NCBI GenBank assembly: GCA_900290245.1
Contig: OKRB01000141.1
Span: forward strand, 42,131-106,130
Source: Candidatus Sulfuritelmatomonas gaucii
GTDB taxonomy: Bacteria > Acidobacteriota > Terriglobia > Terriglobales > Acidobacteriaceae
DNA: 64,000 bases
Reading direction: 5' to 3'
Part shown: positions 24,228 through 32,378 of the stretch, piece after piece
Layout of the letters: each line of letters begins with the position of its first letter
How positions within the stretch are numbered: the stretch's first letter is position 1
Made by a program: the position numbers and the translations under genes
Notes under the pieces: model-generated
Told to the model about the DNA's origin: nothing
Seen by the model: the letters and a program-made list of their open reading frames with translations, nothing else
The model's database searches: none

Positions 24228-26975
24228 TTGCACCCGCTCCTCGCCCATCTCAATCCCGAACAACGTGCCGCGGTTGAAGCTGCTGAGGGGCCGTTGCTCA
24301 TCCTGGCCGGCGCCGGATCGGGCAAAACCCGCGTCATCACCCATCGCATCGCCTGGCTCATCCAGGAAAAGAACGTCGCGCCCGACGCCGTTCTCGCCGT
24401 CACCTTCACCAACAAGGCCGCCGGCGAAATGGCCGAGCGCGTCAATCACCTCCTCGGCCACTCGTCGCTCTCGAAGCCCCTCATCTCCACCTTTCACTCA
24501 CTTTGCGTGCGCATCCTGCGCCGCGACATTGAAGCTTTGAAGACTGCAGGCGGCGGCCTCACCCGCGCCTTCACTATCTTCGACGAGAACGATCAGTTGG
24601 GGCTGCTCAAGCAGATCATGAAGCGCATGGGCCTCGACACCAAGCAGCTCACGCCGCGCACCGTGCAGGGCCGCATCTCCTGGGCCAAAAATCATATGGT
24701 CGACCCCCAGGACTACTTTCTCAGCTCCAAAGATCCCACCAGCGAGCGCATCGCCCACATCTTTCAGGCTTATCAATCCGAGTTGCGCAAAAACAATGCC
24801 GTGGACTTCGACGACCTGCTGCTTGAGGCCGTACATCTGCTTAAGGCTTCCGGCGAAGCCCGCGAGCGATACCAGCGTCGCTATCAATATGTATTGGTCG
24901 ACGAGTACCAGGACACCAACCGCCCGCAGTACGAGCTTATGAAGCTCCTGGCCGGCGAGCACAAGAACGTCTGCGCGGTCGGCGACGAGGACCAGAGCAT
25001 TTACTCCTGGCGCGGCGCTGACATTCGCAACATCCTGGAATTCGAGCAGGACTTTCCCAACGCCCAGATCATTCGCCTCGAGCAGAACTACCGGTCGACG
25101 CAGATCATTCTCGAAGCCGCCGGCGCCGTCGTCGCCAACAACATTCGCCGCAAGGGCAAGAGGCTCTGGACCGACCGCCAGGGTGGCTCACTCATTGGCT
25201 ACTACGAAGCCCCCGACGGCGAAAACGAAGCGCTCTTCATCGCCGACAAGATCCAGGCGTTCCTGAATGCGCCAAACGCGTCCGAAACCCAAAACCGCGC
25301 GGCGGCCGTCCTCTATCGCACCAACTCCCAGTCGCGGCTCGTTGAAGAAGCCATGCGCCGCTACAACATCAGCTACACCATGGTTGGCGGCTTCAGCTTC
25401 TACGAGCGCGCGGAAATCAAAGACATGCTCGCCTACCTGCGCCTGGTGAAGAACCCGCACGATTCCATGGCGCTGCAGCGCGTCATCAACACGCCGGCTC
25501 GCGGCATCGGCAAAACTACGCTCGAAACCGTCGAGCGCCTGGCTCTCGAAACCGGCCGCTCCACCTGGGATGCGGTCGCTGCCGCTATTGCCGGCCGCCT
25601 CATTCCCGCCCGCGCGCTCATGGCGCTCGAATCCTTCCGCCAGCTCATTCTCGACGCGCAAGCCATGATGGATCCCGACTTCGCCGGCAAGCTCACTGCC
25701 GATGTTGCCGAATCCTCAGCAAGCGAAGCCGACACCGGCTTCGGCTTTGGTGCAGCAGGAATCGAACCCGAATCCCCTGAGCTCGAAAGTGCCGAAGCGC
25801 ACTTCGGCGGCGACGAAAATCAGATTCCGCTCCTCGACGCATCGCACTTCCCTGATGCCGCCGAAGCACCGAACAGGCCGTTCCTGGTCGTACCGCCGCA
25901 GACCGACAGCAAAGCCGATCCAAAACCAGAGCGGCCCGAAGGGGAACCAGAACGACCCGAAGGGTTCCGCTCTCCTGGCGACTCCGCCACGCTTCCCGAG
26001 CTGATCCGCTTCCTCATCGATCGCACCGGCTACATCAAGGCCCTTGAAGCCGAAGGCACTCCTGAGGCCTTCACTCGCATTGAGAACCTGAAGGAGCTCG
26101 CCAACGCCGCGCACGACGCTGAGGAGCGCGGCGAAACCCTCGCCGACTTTCTCGACCACGCCGCCCTCGCCTCCGATACCGATCAGTTCGATCCCAACGC
26201 GCGCGTCACGCTCATGACCCTCCACGCTGCCAAGGGACTCGAATTCCCGCTCGTCTTTCTCGCCGGCCTTGAAGAGGGCCTTTTCCCGCACTCGCGCACG
26301 CTATCCAGCCCCGAAGAGCTCGAAGAGGAGCGCCGCCTCTGCTATGTCGGCATGACTCGCGCCATGAACACGCTCATCCTGACTCGCGCGCACTACCGCC
26401 GTCGTTATGGCGCAGACGTGCCCGAAGCCAGCGTCCCCTCGCGCTTCCTTGAAGAAGTTCCCGCGCAGCTCATCGAAAACTTGGGCGTCAGCAGCGCAGG
26501 ATCCTTGCGAGCAGGTCTCAGTCCACGGAGTGACAGCCGGGCCTGGTCCACTCCCGCTTACGGTGCGGGCCGCCGCCATCACACCGGCTCTGAAAGCCAT
26601 CACTTCAACTACGAAGACGAAAGCCAGGAAGCTCCCCGCGCGAATGTCAGGGATTTCTCGTCGAGTCAAGGCTCTCGCGGAAAAGGGAAAGGCGCGCAAC
26701 CGCCGGAGCGCAGCCTCGACAACATCGCCCGCTTCTTCGGATCGAAATCCGGCGCCGCTGGTCCAGGCCCCTTTGGCCGCCCCACAATGAACATTCCCGA
26801 AACCAACGGCGCTTCCGGCCTCAAAAAAGGCCAGCGCGTATTCCATGCCAAGTATGGTGAGGGCACCGTGCTCATGCGCGAAGGCGACGGCGAAGATGCC
26901 AAGCTGACTGTCCTTTTCGCCCGCCACGGCATGAAGAAGCTGATGGAGAAATTCGCCAATCTGCGCAAGCTTTGA
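24228..26975 (+). CDS. pcrA: UvrD/PcrA-type superfamily 1 DNA helicase
   Basis: 915 residues from TTG 24228 (HPLLAHLNPEQRAAVE) with AGGA 8 nt upstream. ATP-driven 3'-5' helicase for nucleotide-excision and mismatch repair. Motifs in order: Walker A GAGSGKTRVI (about 30), TFTNKAAGEM, DEYQDTN, VGDEDQSIYSWRGADI, EQNYRST, VTLMTLHAAKGLEFPLVFL and EERRLCYVGMTRA. At about residues 485-585 there is an acidic, Pro-rich insert (with PERPEGEPERPEG) not usual in PcrA, which explains the length above 720-750. The C-terminal GQRVFHAKYGEGTVL is the Tudor-like domain that contacts RNA polymerase. It starts 34 nt after the RAYT gene. Confidence 0.95.
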   Translation: MHPLLAHLNPEQRAAVEAAEGPLLILAGAGSGKTRVITHRIAWLIQEKNVAPDAVLAVTFTNKAAGEMAERVNHLLGHSSLSKPLISTFHSLCVRILRRDIEALKTAGGGLTRAFTIFDENDQLGLLKQIMKRMGLDTKQLTPRTVQGRISWAKNHMVDPQDYFLSSKDPTSERIAHIFQAYQSELRKNNAVDFDDLLLEAVHLLKASGEARERYQRRYQYVLVDEYQDTNRPQYELMKLLAGEHKNVCAVGDEDQSIYSWRGADIRNILEFEQDFPNAQIIRLEQNYRSTQIILEAAGAVVANNIRRKGKRLWTDRQGGSLIGYYEAPDGENEALFIADKIQAFLNAPNASETQNRAAAVLYRTNSQSRLVEEAMRRYNISYTMVGGFSFYERAEIKDMLAYLRLVKNPHDSMALQRVINTPARGIGKTTLETVERLALETGRSTWDAVAAAIAGRLIPARALMALESFRQLILDAQAMMDPDFAGKLTADVAESSASEADTGFGFGAAGIEPESPELESAEAHFGGDENQIPLLDASHFPDAAEAPNRPFLVVPPQTDSKADPKPERPEGEPERPEGFRSPGDSATLPELIRFLIDRTGYIKALEAEGTPEAFTRIENLKELANAAHDAEERGETLADFLDHAALASDTDQFDPNARVTLMTLHAAKGLEFPLVFLAGLEEGLFPHSRTLSSPEELEEERRLCYVGMTRAMNTLILTRAHYRRRYGADVPEASVPSRFLEEVPAQLIENLGVSSAGSLRAGLSPRSDSRAWSTPAYGAGRRHHTGSESHHFNYEDESQEAPRANVRDFSSSQGSRGKGKGAQPPERSLDNIARFFGSKSGAAGPGPFGRPTMNIPETNGASGLKKGQRVFHAKYGEGTVLMREGDGEDAKLTVLFARHGMKKLMEKFANLRKL

Positions 26976-27091
26976 CGCGCTCACTTTAGGACTCGGCGAG
27001 CCCAAAACCGCCGTCGCTACCGTTTCCCGCCGCGCCGTGAAACACGCCTTACACGTTCGACCCGTTGCCGCTCCTTTAGACTGAAAGCGCG

Positions 27092-28273
27092 ATGCAATCT
27101 GCTAACGGCCGGGTGCCCCATCCCCGCCGCGTCTTTGTTTTTGCGGCTAGGGTGGGGAAGCCCGGATTACGAGATATCACAGCGGCGATCCTGTTTGCCA
27201 CATTTGGCTTCTCCGCACTCGCCGGCTGCGGTATGCCCGGAGCGCCTCAACCACCTTCGCTGAATCTCCCCAATCGCGTTACCGACCTCTCCGCTGTCCG
27301 CACCGGTGACCAGGTCGCCCTCACCTGGTCGATGCCCAAACGAAACACCGACAAGATGCTTCTCACTGCCAACATCACGGCGCGCATCTGCCGCAACCAG
27401 GTCGTGGTCGCGCCTTGCGCTGCCGTCGCCACTCTGCAGCTCGCCCCTGACTCCGATGGCACATTCACTGACGTGCTTCCGCCGCCGCTGGCCGCAGGTC
27501 CGCCGCACCTGCTCACTTACTTTGTCGAACTCGACAACCGCAAGGGCCGCTCAGCCGGACTCTCCAACGGCGCCAGCGTGCTGGCCGGCGAAGCTCCCCC
27601 CGCGATCTCTGGTCTCACCGCCGCCATGCGCCCTGGCGGTGTACTGCTGAGCTGGACTCCAGCACCGCCCGGCTCGTCGCCCGTGGCCATTCGCCTCGAA
27701 CGCAAATTGCTTACACTTCCCACAAAAAAGCCTTCGTCGGGCTCGCTCGCCGAGCCCGACGAACCGCTCGAGCAAAACTTTCTGGTTGAGCCCGGCGCGC
27801 AAGCCGATCGCGCACTCGAAAAAGACATCCGCTTTGGCGAAACCTACGAGTATCGCGTGCAGCGTGTCGCCCGCCTCACCGTCGACGGAAAAACGCTCGA
27901 GCTCGACTCGCCGTTTTCTTCCCCCGTCCGCATCGCCGCCGAAGACATCTTTCCGCCGTCCGTGCCAACAGGCCTCGCTGCAGTGGCCACGCCTGCGGCA
28001 AACGGCGCAGGTCCTTTCATCGACCTCAACTGGCTGCCCGATTCCGGCGTCAACCTTGCCGGCTACATCGTTTACCGCCGCGACGTTACGCAGGCCGAAG
28101 GTGCTGAAACCTGGCGTCACATCTCCCCCACTCAGCCTGTTATCGGCCCTGCATATCACGATGCCGATGTTCAGCCTGGCCACAACTACCAGTACGCTGT
28201 CAGCGCCATCGGTCAGAATGGACGTGAGAGCGCCCGCTCCGCCGAAGCCGAAGAAACCGTCCCCGCGCAGTAG
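27092..28273 (+). CDS. Lipoprotein with fibronectin type III-like domains
   Basis: Up to 393 residues. A hydrophobic signal ending in a lipobox (SALAGCG) predicts a lipid-anchored envelope protein. Two Ig/FnIII-like domains follow: about residues 60-165 (VTDLSAVRTGDQVALTWSMP) and a C-terminal one at about 285-390 (PPSVPTGLAAVATP, INLNWLPDSGVNLAGYIVYRR-like, HNYQYAVSAIGQNGRES). The function is unknown; such proteins are usually adhesive or structural. The first 25 codons translate a palindromic repeat (27109-27165), so the true start may be the GTG at 27152 or nearby. An FAH-family gene begins 24 nt after the stop and is probably co-transcribed. Confidence 0.8.
   Translation: MQSANGRVPHPRRVFVFAARVGKPGLRDITAAILFATFGFSALAGCGMPGAPQPPSLNLPNRVTDLSAVRTGDQVALTWSMPKRNTDKMLLTANITARICRNQVVVAPCAAVATLQLAPDSDGTFTDVLPPPLAAGPPHLLTYFVELDNRKGRSAGLSNGASVLAGEAPPAISGLTAAMRPGGVLLSWTPAPPGSSPVAIRLERKLLTLPTKKPSSGSLAEPDEPLEQNFLVEPGAQADRALEKDIRFGETYEYRVQRVARLTVDGKTLELDSPFSSPVRIAAEDIFPPSVPTGLAAVATPAANGAGPFIDLNWLPDSGVNLAGYIVYRRDVTQAEGAETWRHISPTQPVIGPAYHDADVQPGHNYQYAVSAIGQNGRESARSAEAEETVPAQ
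27109..27165. repeat. CCCACCC-type palindromic repeat, copy 1
   Basis: Left arm CCGGGTGCCCCATCCCCGCC, right arm GGGTGGGGAAGCCCGG with a central loop. It shares its layout with the repeats at 30574-30626 and 31505-31557. It lies inside the 5' end of the lipoprotein frame. Confidence 0.55.
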
Positions 28274-28297
28274 CGCGCCGGAAGGAGGAACTCCCTC

Positions 28298-29116
28298 ATG
28301 AAATACTGCCGCTTTCTTCTCCACGGCCACATCCGTTACGGCTTCGTTGAAGACCGCAACGATGAACTGTGGATCACCGGGCCATCTCCCGCGCCCGCCG
28401 AGGACCTCGCCTACCGGATCGCTCTCGACGAAGCCACTCCCGGAGGCTTCGACTTTGCCCCCATGCCGCTCAATTCCGCTGCGCTGCTTCCGCCCGTCAC
28501 GCCTTCCAAGATCATCTGCGTCGGCCGCAATTACCGCGAACACGTGCGAGAGCTGGGCAACGAAATGCCCGCTGAACCACTGCTCTTCTTCAAGCCGCCC
28601 TCCTCGCTTCTCGCTCCCAGCGGCGCCGTACGTCTTCCAACCGTCTCTGAGCGCGTCGACTTTGAAGGCGAGCTCGCTCTGGTCATCGGCCGCCGTGTGC
28701 ACCACATCAACCCCGGCGCTCACTGGCGCGATGTCATTCGCGGATTCACCCTCGCCAACGACATCTCCGCTCGTGATTTGCAGAAAAAGGACACGCAGTG
28801 GACCCGCGCCAAGGGCTTCGACACATTTTGCCCCGTCGGCCCGCTTGTCAGCGATGAACTCGACCTCGACGCCGGCCTCACCATCGAGACACGCCTCAAT
28901 GGCGAGGTTCGCCAGCACGCGTCCACGCTCGATTTCATCTTTCCCGTTTCAGACCTTCTCAGTTTCATCACTGCCGCGTTTACGCTCGAGCCCGGCGACC
29001 TCATCCTCACCGGAACTCCCTCCGGCGTCGCTCCGCTTTCCGCCGGCGACCGCGTTGAAGTCTCCATTGCCGGCCTTGGCGTGCTGAAAAATACCGTCGA
29101 GGCAGAGACGCCGTAG
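28298..29116 (+). CDS. Fumarylacetoacetate hydrolase family protein
   Basis: 272 residues. ATG 28298 with a strong AAGGAGG 9-10 nt upstream. The C-terminal FAH fold is complete: KIICVGRNYREHVRELGN, metal-binding glutamates in DFEGELALVIG, TLANDISARDLQ, WTRAKGFDTFCPVGP and the closing DLILTGTPSGVAP. Members hydrolyse or decarboxylate beta-keto acids such as fumarylacetoacetate, acylpyruvates or 2-hydroxyhepta-2,4-diene-1,7-dioate. The substrate cannot be assigned from sequence. The size and N-terminal domain fit the acylpyruvase/HpcE-like branch rather than true FAH of tyrosine catabolism. Confidence 0.9.
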   Translation: MKYCRFLLHGHIRYGFVEDRNDELWITGPSPAPAEDLAYRIALDEATPGGFDFAPMPLNSAALLPPVTPSKIICVGRNYREHVRELGNEMPAEPLLFFKPPSSLLAPSGAVRLPTVSERVDFEGELALVIGRRVHHINPGAHWRDVIRGFTLANDISARDLQKKDTQWTRAKGFDTFCPVGPLVSDELDLDAGLTIETRLNGEVRQHASTLDFIFPVSDLLSFITAAFTLEPGDLILTGTPSGVAPLSAGDRVEVSIAGLGVLKNTVEAETP

Positions 29117-29215
29117 CCCATCCAAAATGCAACCGGCTTTCACACGCCGCATCCTAAAGAAGGGGTACACTGGTGCGGAGCACGCCAGCCGGGTACCCCT
29201 GCCCGAGGAGGAATC

Positions 29216-30217
29216 ATGTCGCAGAATCTTTTGGAACAGTTGCGCAAATACACCGTGGTCGTTGCCGACACCGGCGACATGGAAGCGATGGAGAAGTTTC
29301 ATCCCCAGGATGCCACCACCAACCCGTCGCTGATCACCACTGTGGCGCAGATGCCGCAATATCAGCCGATTGTGGACGGCGTGCTGACCGATGCGCACAA
29401 AGAACTGGGAGACCGCGCCAGCGACAAGGACGTGGCCAACCTGGCCTTTAAACGCCTTGCCATTGCCTTCGGCAAGAAGATTCTCGAGATCATTCCCGGC
29501 CGCGTCTCCACCGAGGTCGATGCCCGTCTCTCCTACGACACCGAGAAAACCATTGCCCAGGCGCGAGAGATCATTGGCCGTTACAAAAAGGAAAACGTCA
29601 ATCCCGATCGCATCCTCATTAAGATTGCCTCCACCTGGGAAGGGATTCGCGCCGCCGAAGTTCTCGAAAAGGAAGGCATCCACATTAACATGACGCTGCT
29701 CTTCGGCCTGCACCAGGCCATCGCCGCAGCCGATGCGCGTGCAACTCTCATCTCTCCTTTCGTCGGCCGCATTCTCGACTGGTACAAGAAGGACACGGGC
29801 AAGGACTACCAGGGCGCCGACGACCCCGGCGTTCAGTCCGTCACGCGCATCTACAACTACTTCAAAAAATTCGGTTACAAAACCGTCGTCATGGGTGCCA
29901 GCTTCCGCAATATCGGCGAAATTCGTGAACTGGCCGGCTGCGACCTGCTCACCATCTCGCCGCAGTTTTTGGGCGAGCTCGAAAAAACCGAGGGCGATCT
30001 GCCGCGCAAGCTTTCGCCGGAAGCCGCCCGGGCCATGAAGATCGAAAAGCTCAACGTCGACAAGGCGACATTCGATCGCATGCACGCCGCCGACCGCATG
30101 GCCACCGACAAATTGAAGGAAGGCATCGAGGGCTTCACGTCCGCTCTGGTCAATCTCGAAAAGCTGCTCGCCAAGCGCCTCGCTGAGCTCGAATCGCGCG
30201 CGCCCGCTGCGGTCTGA
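29216..30217 (+). CDS. tal: Transaldolase
   Basis: 333 residues. Pentose phosphate pathway enzyme transferring a dihydroxyacetone unit between sugar phosphates. ATG 29216 with GAGGAGG 4-10 nt upstream. Landmarks are ATTNPSLIT near the N terminus, the Schiff-base lysine in [25 protein letters not shown] and [13 protein letters not shown]. The length matches the E. coli TalB type (about 317) better than the short 220-residue form. It stands as its own unit; the FAH gene is 100 nt upstream on the same strand. Confidence 0.96.
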   Translation: MSQNLLEQLRKYTVVVADTGDMEAMEKFHPQDATTNPSLITTVAQMPQYQPIVDGVLTDAHKELGDRASDKDVANLAFKRLAIAFGKKILEIIPGRVSTEVDARLSYDTEKTIAQAREIIGRYKKENVNPDRILIKIASTWEGIRAAEVLEKEGIHINMTLLFGLHQAIAAADARATLISPFVGRILDWYKKDTGKDYQGADDPGVQSVTRIYNYFKKFGYKTVVMGASFRNIGEIRELAGCDLLTISPQFLGELEKTEGDLPRKLSPEAARAMKIEKLNVDKATFDRMHAADRMATDKLKEGIEGFTSALVNLEKLLAKRLAELESRAPAAV

Positions 30218-30289
30218 TCACAAACGTAGTGCGCCGCAGGTGCAAAGCCAGGACGTTTGCGCGCCGGCCCAAAGGAGATTTCAGACGCT

Positions 30290-30574
30290 ATGATGAAACG
30301 AATTGGTCTTTGGGCGTTTGCTGGATTCAGTGTGGGCGTCTGCTGGGCGTTCATTGCGGCGACTGTCGGGCCTCGCTACGACTTCAACCACTCCATTCTC
30401 GTCGCTATAACCGTTCCACTTTCATCGATCGGCCGCGTGCGCAGCATTCCTGTGTCGTATTACGAGTCGATTCTGATGAACGCTGCTACTTACGCCCTCG
30501 TAGGCCTCGCAGTCGAGCCCTTCTGGCGTGCCATCGCGAGCCACGTCCAATCTGAAAAGGTTGCCCGTCAATAG
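30290..30574 (+). CDS. Small two-helix membrane protein, unknown
   Basis: 94 residues from ATG 30290 (MMKRIGLWAFAGFSVGVCWAF) with AAAGGAG 10 nt upstream. Two hydrophobic helices are seen, at about residues 5-25 and 65-85 (AATYALVGLAVEPFW), separated by a loop with SIGRVRSIPVSYYES. No family recognised. The stop codon is part of a perfect 26-bp inverted repeat that follows directly. It is downstream of transaldolase on the same strand, 72 nt away. Confidence 0.65.
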   Translation: MMKRIGLWAFAGFSVGVCWAFIAATVGPRYDFNHSILVAITVPLSSIGRVRSIPVSYYESILMNAATYALVGLAVEPFWRAIASHVQSEKVARQ

Positions 30575-30626
30575 AGGCATCCCACCCTTTCGTTCGCCGG
30601 CGGCGAACGAAAGGGTGGGATGCCTC
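30574..30626. repeat. Perfect 26-bp inverted repeat, CCCACCC-type, copy 2
   Basis: Arms GAGGCATCCCACCCTTTCGT-TCGCCG (30574-30599) and its exact complement (30601-30626) around a single G. It can form a very stable hairpin or cruciform and overlaps the upstream stop codon. No T-run follows, so it is not a textbook terminator, though it may protect the 3' end. Confidence 0.9.
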
Positions 30627-30956
30627 AATTGCATTACCGTGCACCTCGACGGCAACCTGCCTGCTACTTTCGTGTGAGCCCCTTTTGCAATCAGGTTCTT
30701 ACACTGCCAACAATGTTTCCCCTCCCTCTTGCCAAACGCAACAATTCCGGTAATCTCAGTGTTAAAGCTACTTAAATCGGGCCGCGGCTGGCACTTTCCC
30801 GCGCAGCACGACAAGGAACAGCCGGAGCCCAGAAGTCAGCGACTGTTCGCGCGCAGCCATTACGGCATCTGAGTAAGTAGTCGCCTTCGCGGGACGCTCT
30901 TTTGGAGGATTCCTGCACAGGCACACTTGCTCGGGCTCCGTTCACGGGAGGTGTGT
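30627..30956. other. Intergenic stretch, nothing recognised
   Basis: 330 nt between the palindrome and the next gene. No convincing open frame, RNA gene or promoter was found, apart from the GGGAGG ribosome site of the next gene at 30946-30951. Confidence 0.4.
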
Positions 30957-31499
30957 ATGTCAGCTCAAGCTCATCCGCTCGAACCTTTCTTTCAGCAAGT
31001 GGTCCGCAATAGTTACGAGGGCAAGCTGGGATTGCACGATCCCGAAGTGACCGGTTACGTAGCACGTCTTCTTTGCGAATTCTCTGACGCGCGCAATCTC
31101 TACAAGGTGTGCGACGAAACCGGCCGGCCCATCGAAGAGCTGGAAGAAATGCTGCGCGCCTCCGATCCGGTAAACGGCTCCGCGTCTTCATTCGATGCCG
31201 AGCGCGCGCTGCGCAAATACATCGGCGACTATTCGCTGTTCGTCGGCGGCATGTACCCGGAGGCCTCGGCTCCTGGCCGCGGGCGCCGCCATCACCAGCC
31301 CACGCTCGAAGAGCTCATCCGTGCCGGCAAGGAAAGCTATTACATCGTCAGCCAGTTCGATCTCTTCGAGTACGCGCAGGAAGCGGCGCTGTTCGCGCGC
31401 CTCTCTGACGGCTTCGAGCGCTGCATCCTCGGCCTCACCCTCGTCCGCGAAGAGTTCGCCGCACGCAAATTGCCCACTCCGCCGCCAAGGGTGAACTGA
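30957..31499 (+). CDS. Conserved hypothetical soluble protein
   Basis: 180 residues from ATG 30957 (MSAQAHPLEPFFQQVVRNSYEG) with GGGAGG 5 nt upstream. Predicted all-helical and soluble, with no signal or membrane segment. Notable segments are VTGYVARLLCEFSDARNLY, IEELEEMLRAS, RKYIGDYSLFVGGMYPE and ESYYIVSQFDLFEYAQEAALFARLSDGFE. I do not recognise the family or a catalytic motif. Likely a lineage-specific conserved protein. A CCCACCC-type repeat follows the stop. Confidence 0.75.
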   Translation: MSAQAHPLEPFFQQVVRNSYEGKLGLHDPEVTGYVARLLCEFSDARNLYKVCDETGRPIEELEEMLRASDPVNGSASSFDAERALRKYIGDYSLFVGGMYPEASAPGRGRRHHQPTLEELIRAGKESYYIVSQFDLFEYAQEAALFARLSDGFERCILGLTLVREEFAARKLPTPPPRVN

Positions 31500-31504
31500 C
31501 CACT

Positions 31505-31557
31505 CGTCATGGGTTACTCCACCCTTTTCGCGCATTTTGCGAAAGGATGGGATGACG
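31505..31557. repeat. CCCACCC-type palindromic repeat, copy 3
   Basis: Imperfect arms CGTCATGGGTTACTCCACCC...TTTTCGC and GCGAAAGGATGGGATGACG around a short loop. The core is shared with copy 2. It sits 6 nt after a stop codon. Confidence 0.6.
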
Positions 31558-31648
31558 TCCGCTTCGAACTGGGTGTCGGCGTCGCCGGATCCACTTGATG
31601 AGCATTCGGCGCACCGCAGATACTAGATTCGCCACCGGAGGCCACCCA

Positions 31649-32320
31649 ATGAGCGCATCCATCATTCTGCACGCGTCTGACGGCCACTCTCTGAGCGCCT
31701 ACGTCGCGCGCCCTGCGAGCCAACCCATCGCCGGGCTCGTGATCATTCAGGAAATCTTCGGCGTCAATGCTCACATTCGCTCCGTTGCCGACGGCTTCGC
31801 GAACGACGGCTTCCTGGGCGTCGCACCCGCGCTCTTTGATCGCATCAAGCCCGGCATTGAGCTCGGCTACGAAGGCGCCGACGTGCAGACCGCCATGAGC
31901 CTGATCCCCAAAATCGACGTCGAGAAAGCCGTCATCGACGTGGCGGCCGCTATCGACTACGCAGCCAAAGCGACGGGCAAGAAAGTTGGCGTCGTCGGTT
32001 ACTGCTTCGGAGGCAGCGTCGCCTGGCTTGCCGCGACACGCCTTCATCCCGCCGCCGCCGTCGGTTACTACGGCGGCCAAATCGGCAAATACGCTGCCGA
32101 AACACCCAATTGCCCGGTCATGCTGCACTTCGGCCGCCAGGATGCCCACATTCCTCCCACGGTTGCCGAAGCGGTTCACGCGGCGCACCCCGACGTCGAA
32201 ATCCATTGGTTCGACGCCGGTCACGCCTTCAACTGCGATGCCCGCGCAAGCTACAACGCCGCCGCCGCGCACCTCGCCCGGGAGCGCACCGTAGCCTTTT
32301 TCAAAAAGCAGCTGGCTTGA
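31649..32320 (+). CDS. Dienelactone hydrolase family protein
   Basis: 223 residues from ATG 31649 (MSASIILHASDGHSLSAYVA) with GGAGG 7 nt upstream; earlier in-frame codons lack support. Alpha/beta hydrolase with the dienelactone triad: nucleophile Cys in VGYCFGG, Asp in HFGRQDAHIPP and His in DAGHAFNCD. The partner Glu of the family is in IIQEIFGVN. These enzymes open lactone or ester bonds (4-carboxymethylenebut-2-en-4-olide in aromatic degradation), but many relatives act on other esters. No chlorocatechol genes are nearby, so a general esterase role is possible. Confidence 0.92.
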   Translation: MSASIILHASDGHSLSAYVARPASQPIAGLVIIQEIFGVNAHIRSVADGFANDGFLGVAPALFDRIKPGIELGYEGADVQTAMSLIPKIDVEKAVIDVAAAIDYAAKATGKKVGVVGYCFGGSVAWLAATRLHPAAAVGYYGGQIGKYAAETPNCPVMLHFGRQDAHIPPTVAEAVHAAHPDVEIHWFDAGHAFNCDARASYNAAAAHLARERTVAFFKKQLA

Positions 32321-32363
32321 GCGCACATTCGCTCCGATTTCGAAGAGCGGTCCGTCTCTTTCA

Positions 32364-32378
32364 ATTCCCTGTTCCCTA
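32364..32378. repeat. GTTCCCT repeat overlapping a stop codon
   Basis: AATTCCCTGTTCCCTA. Read on the minus strand, the TAG stop of the TonB receptor lies inside the repeat. Confidence 0.5.

Noticed and set aside
28949..30085. 378-codon minus-strand frame opposite transaldolase
   Set aside because: Shadow of a well-supported gene; no start signals.
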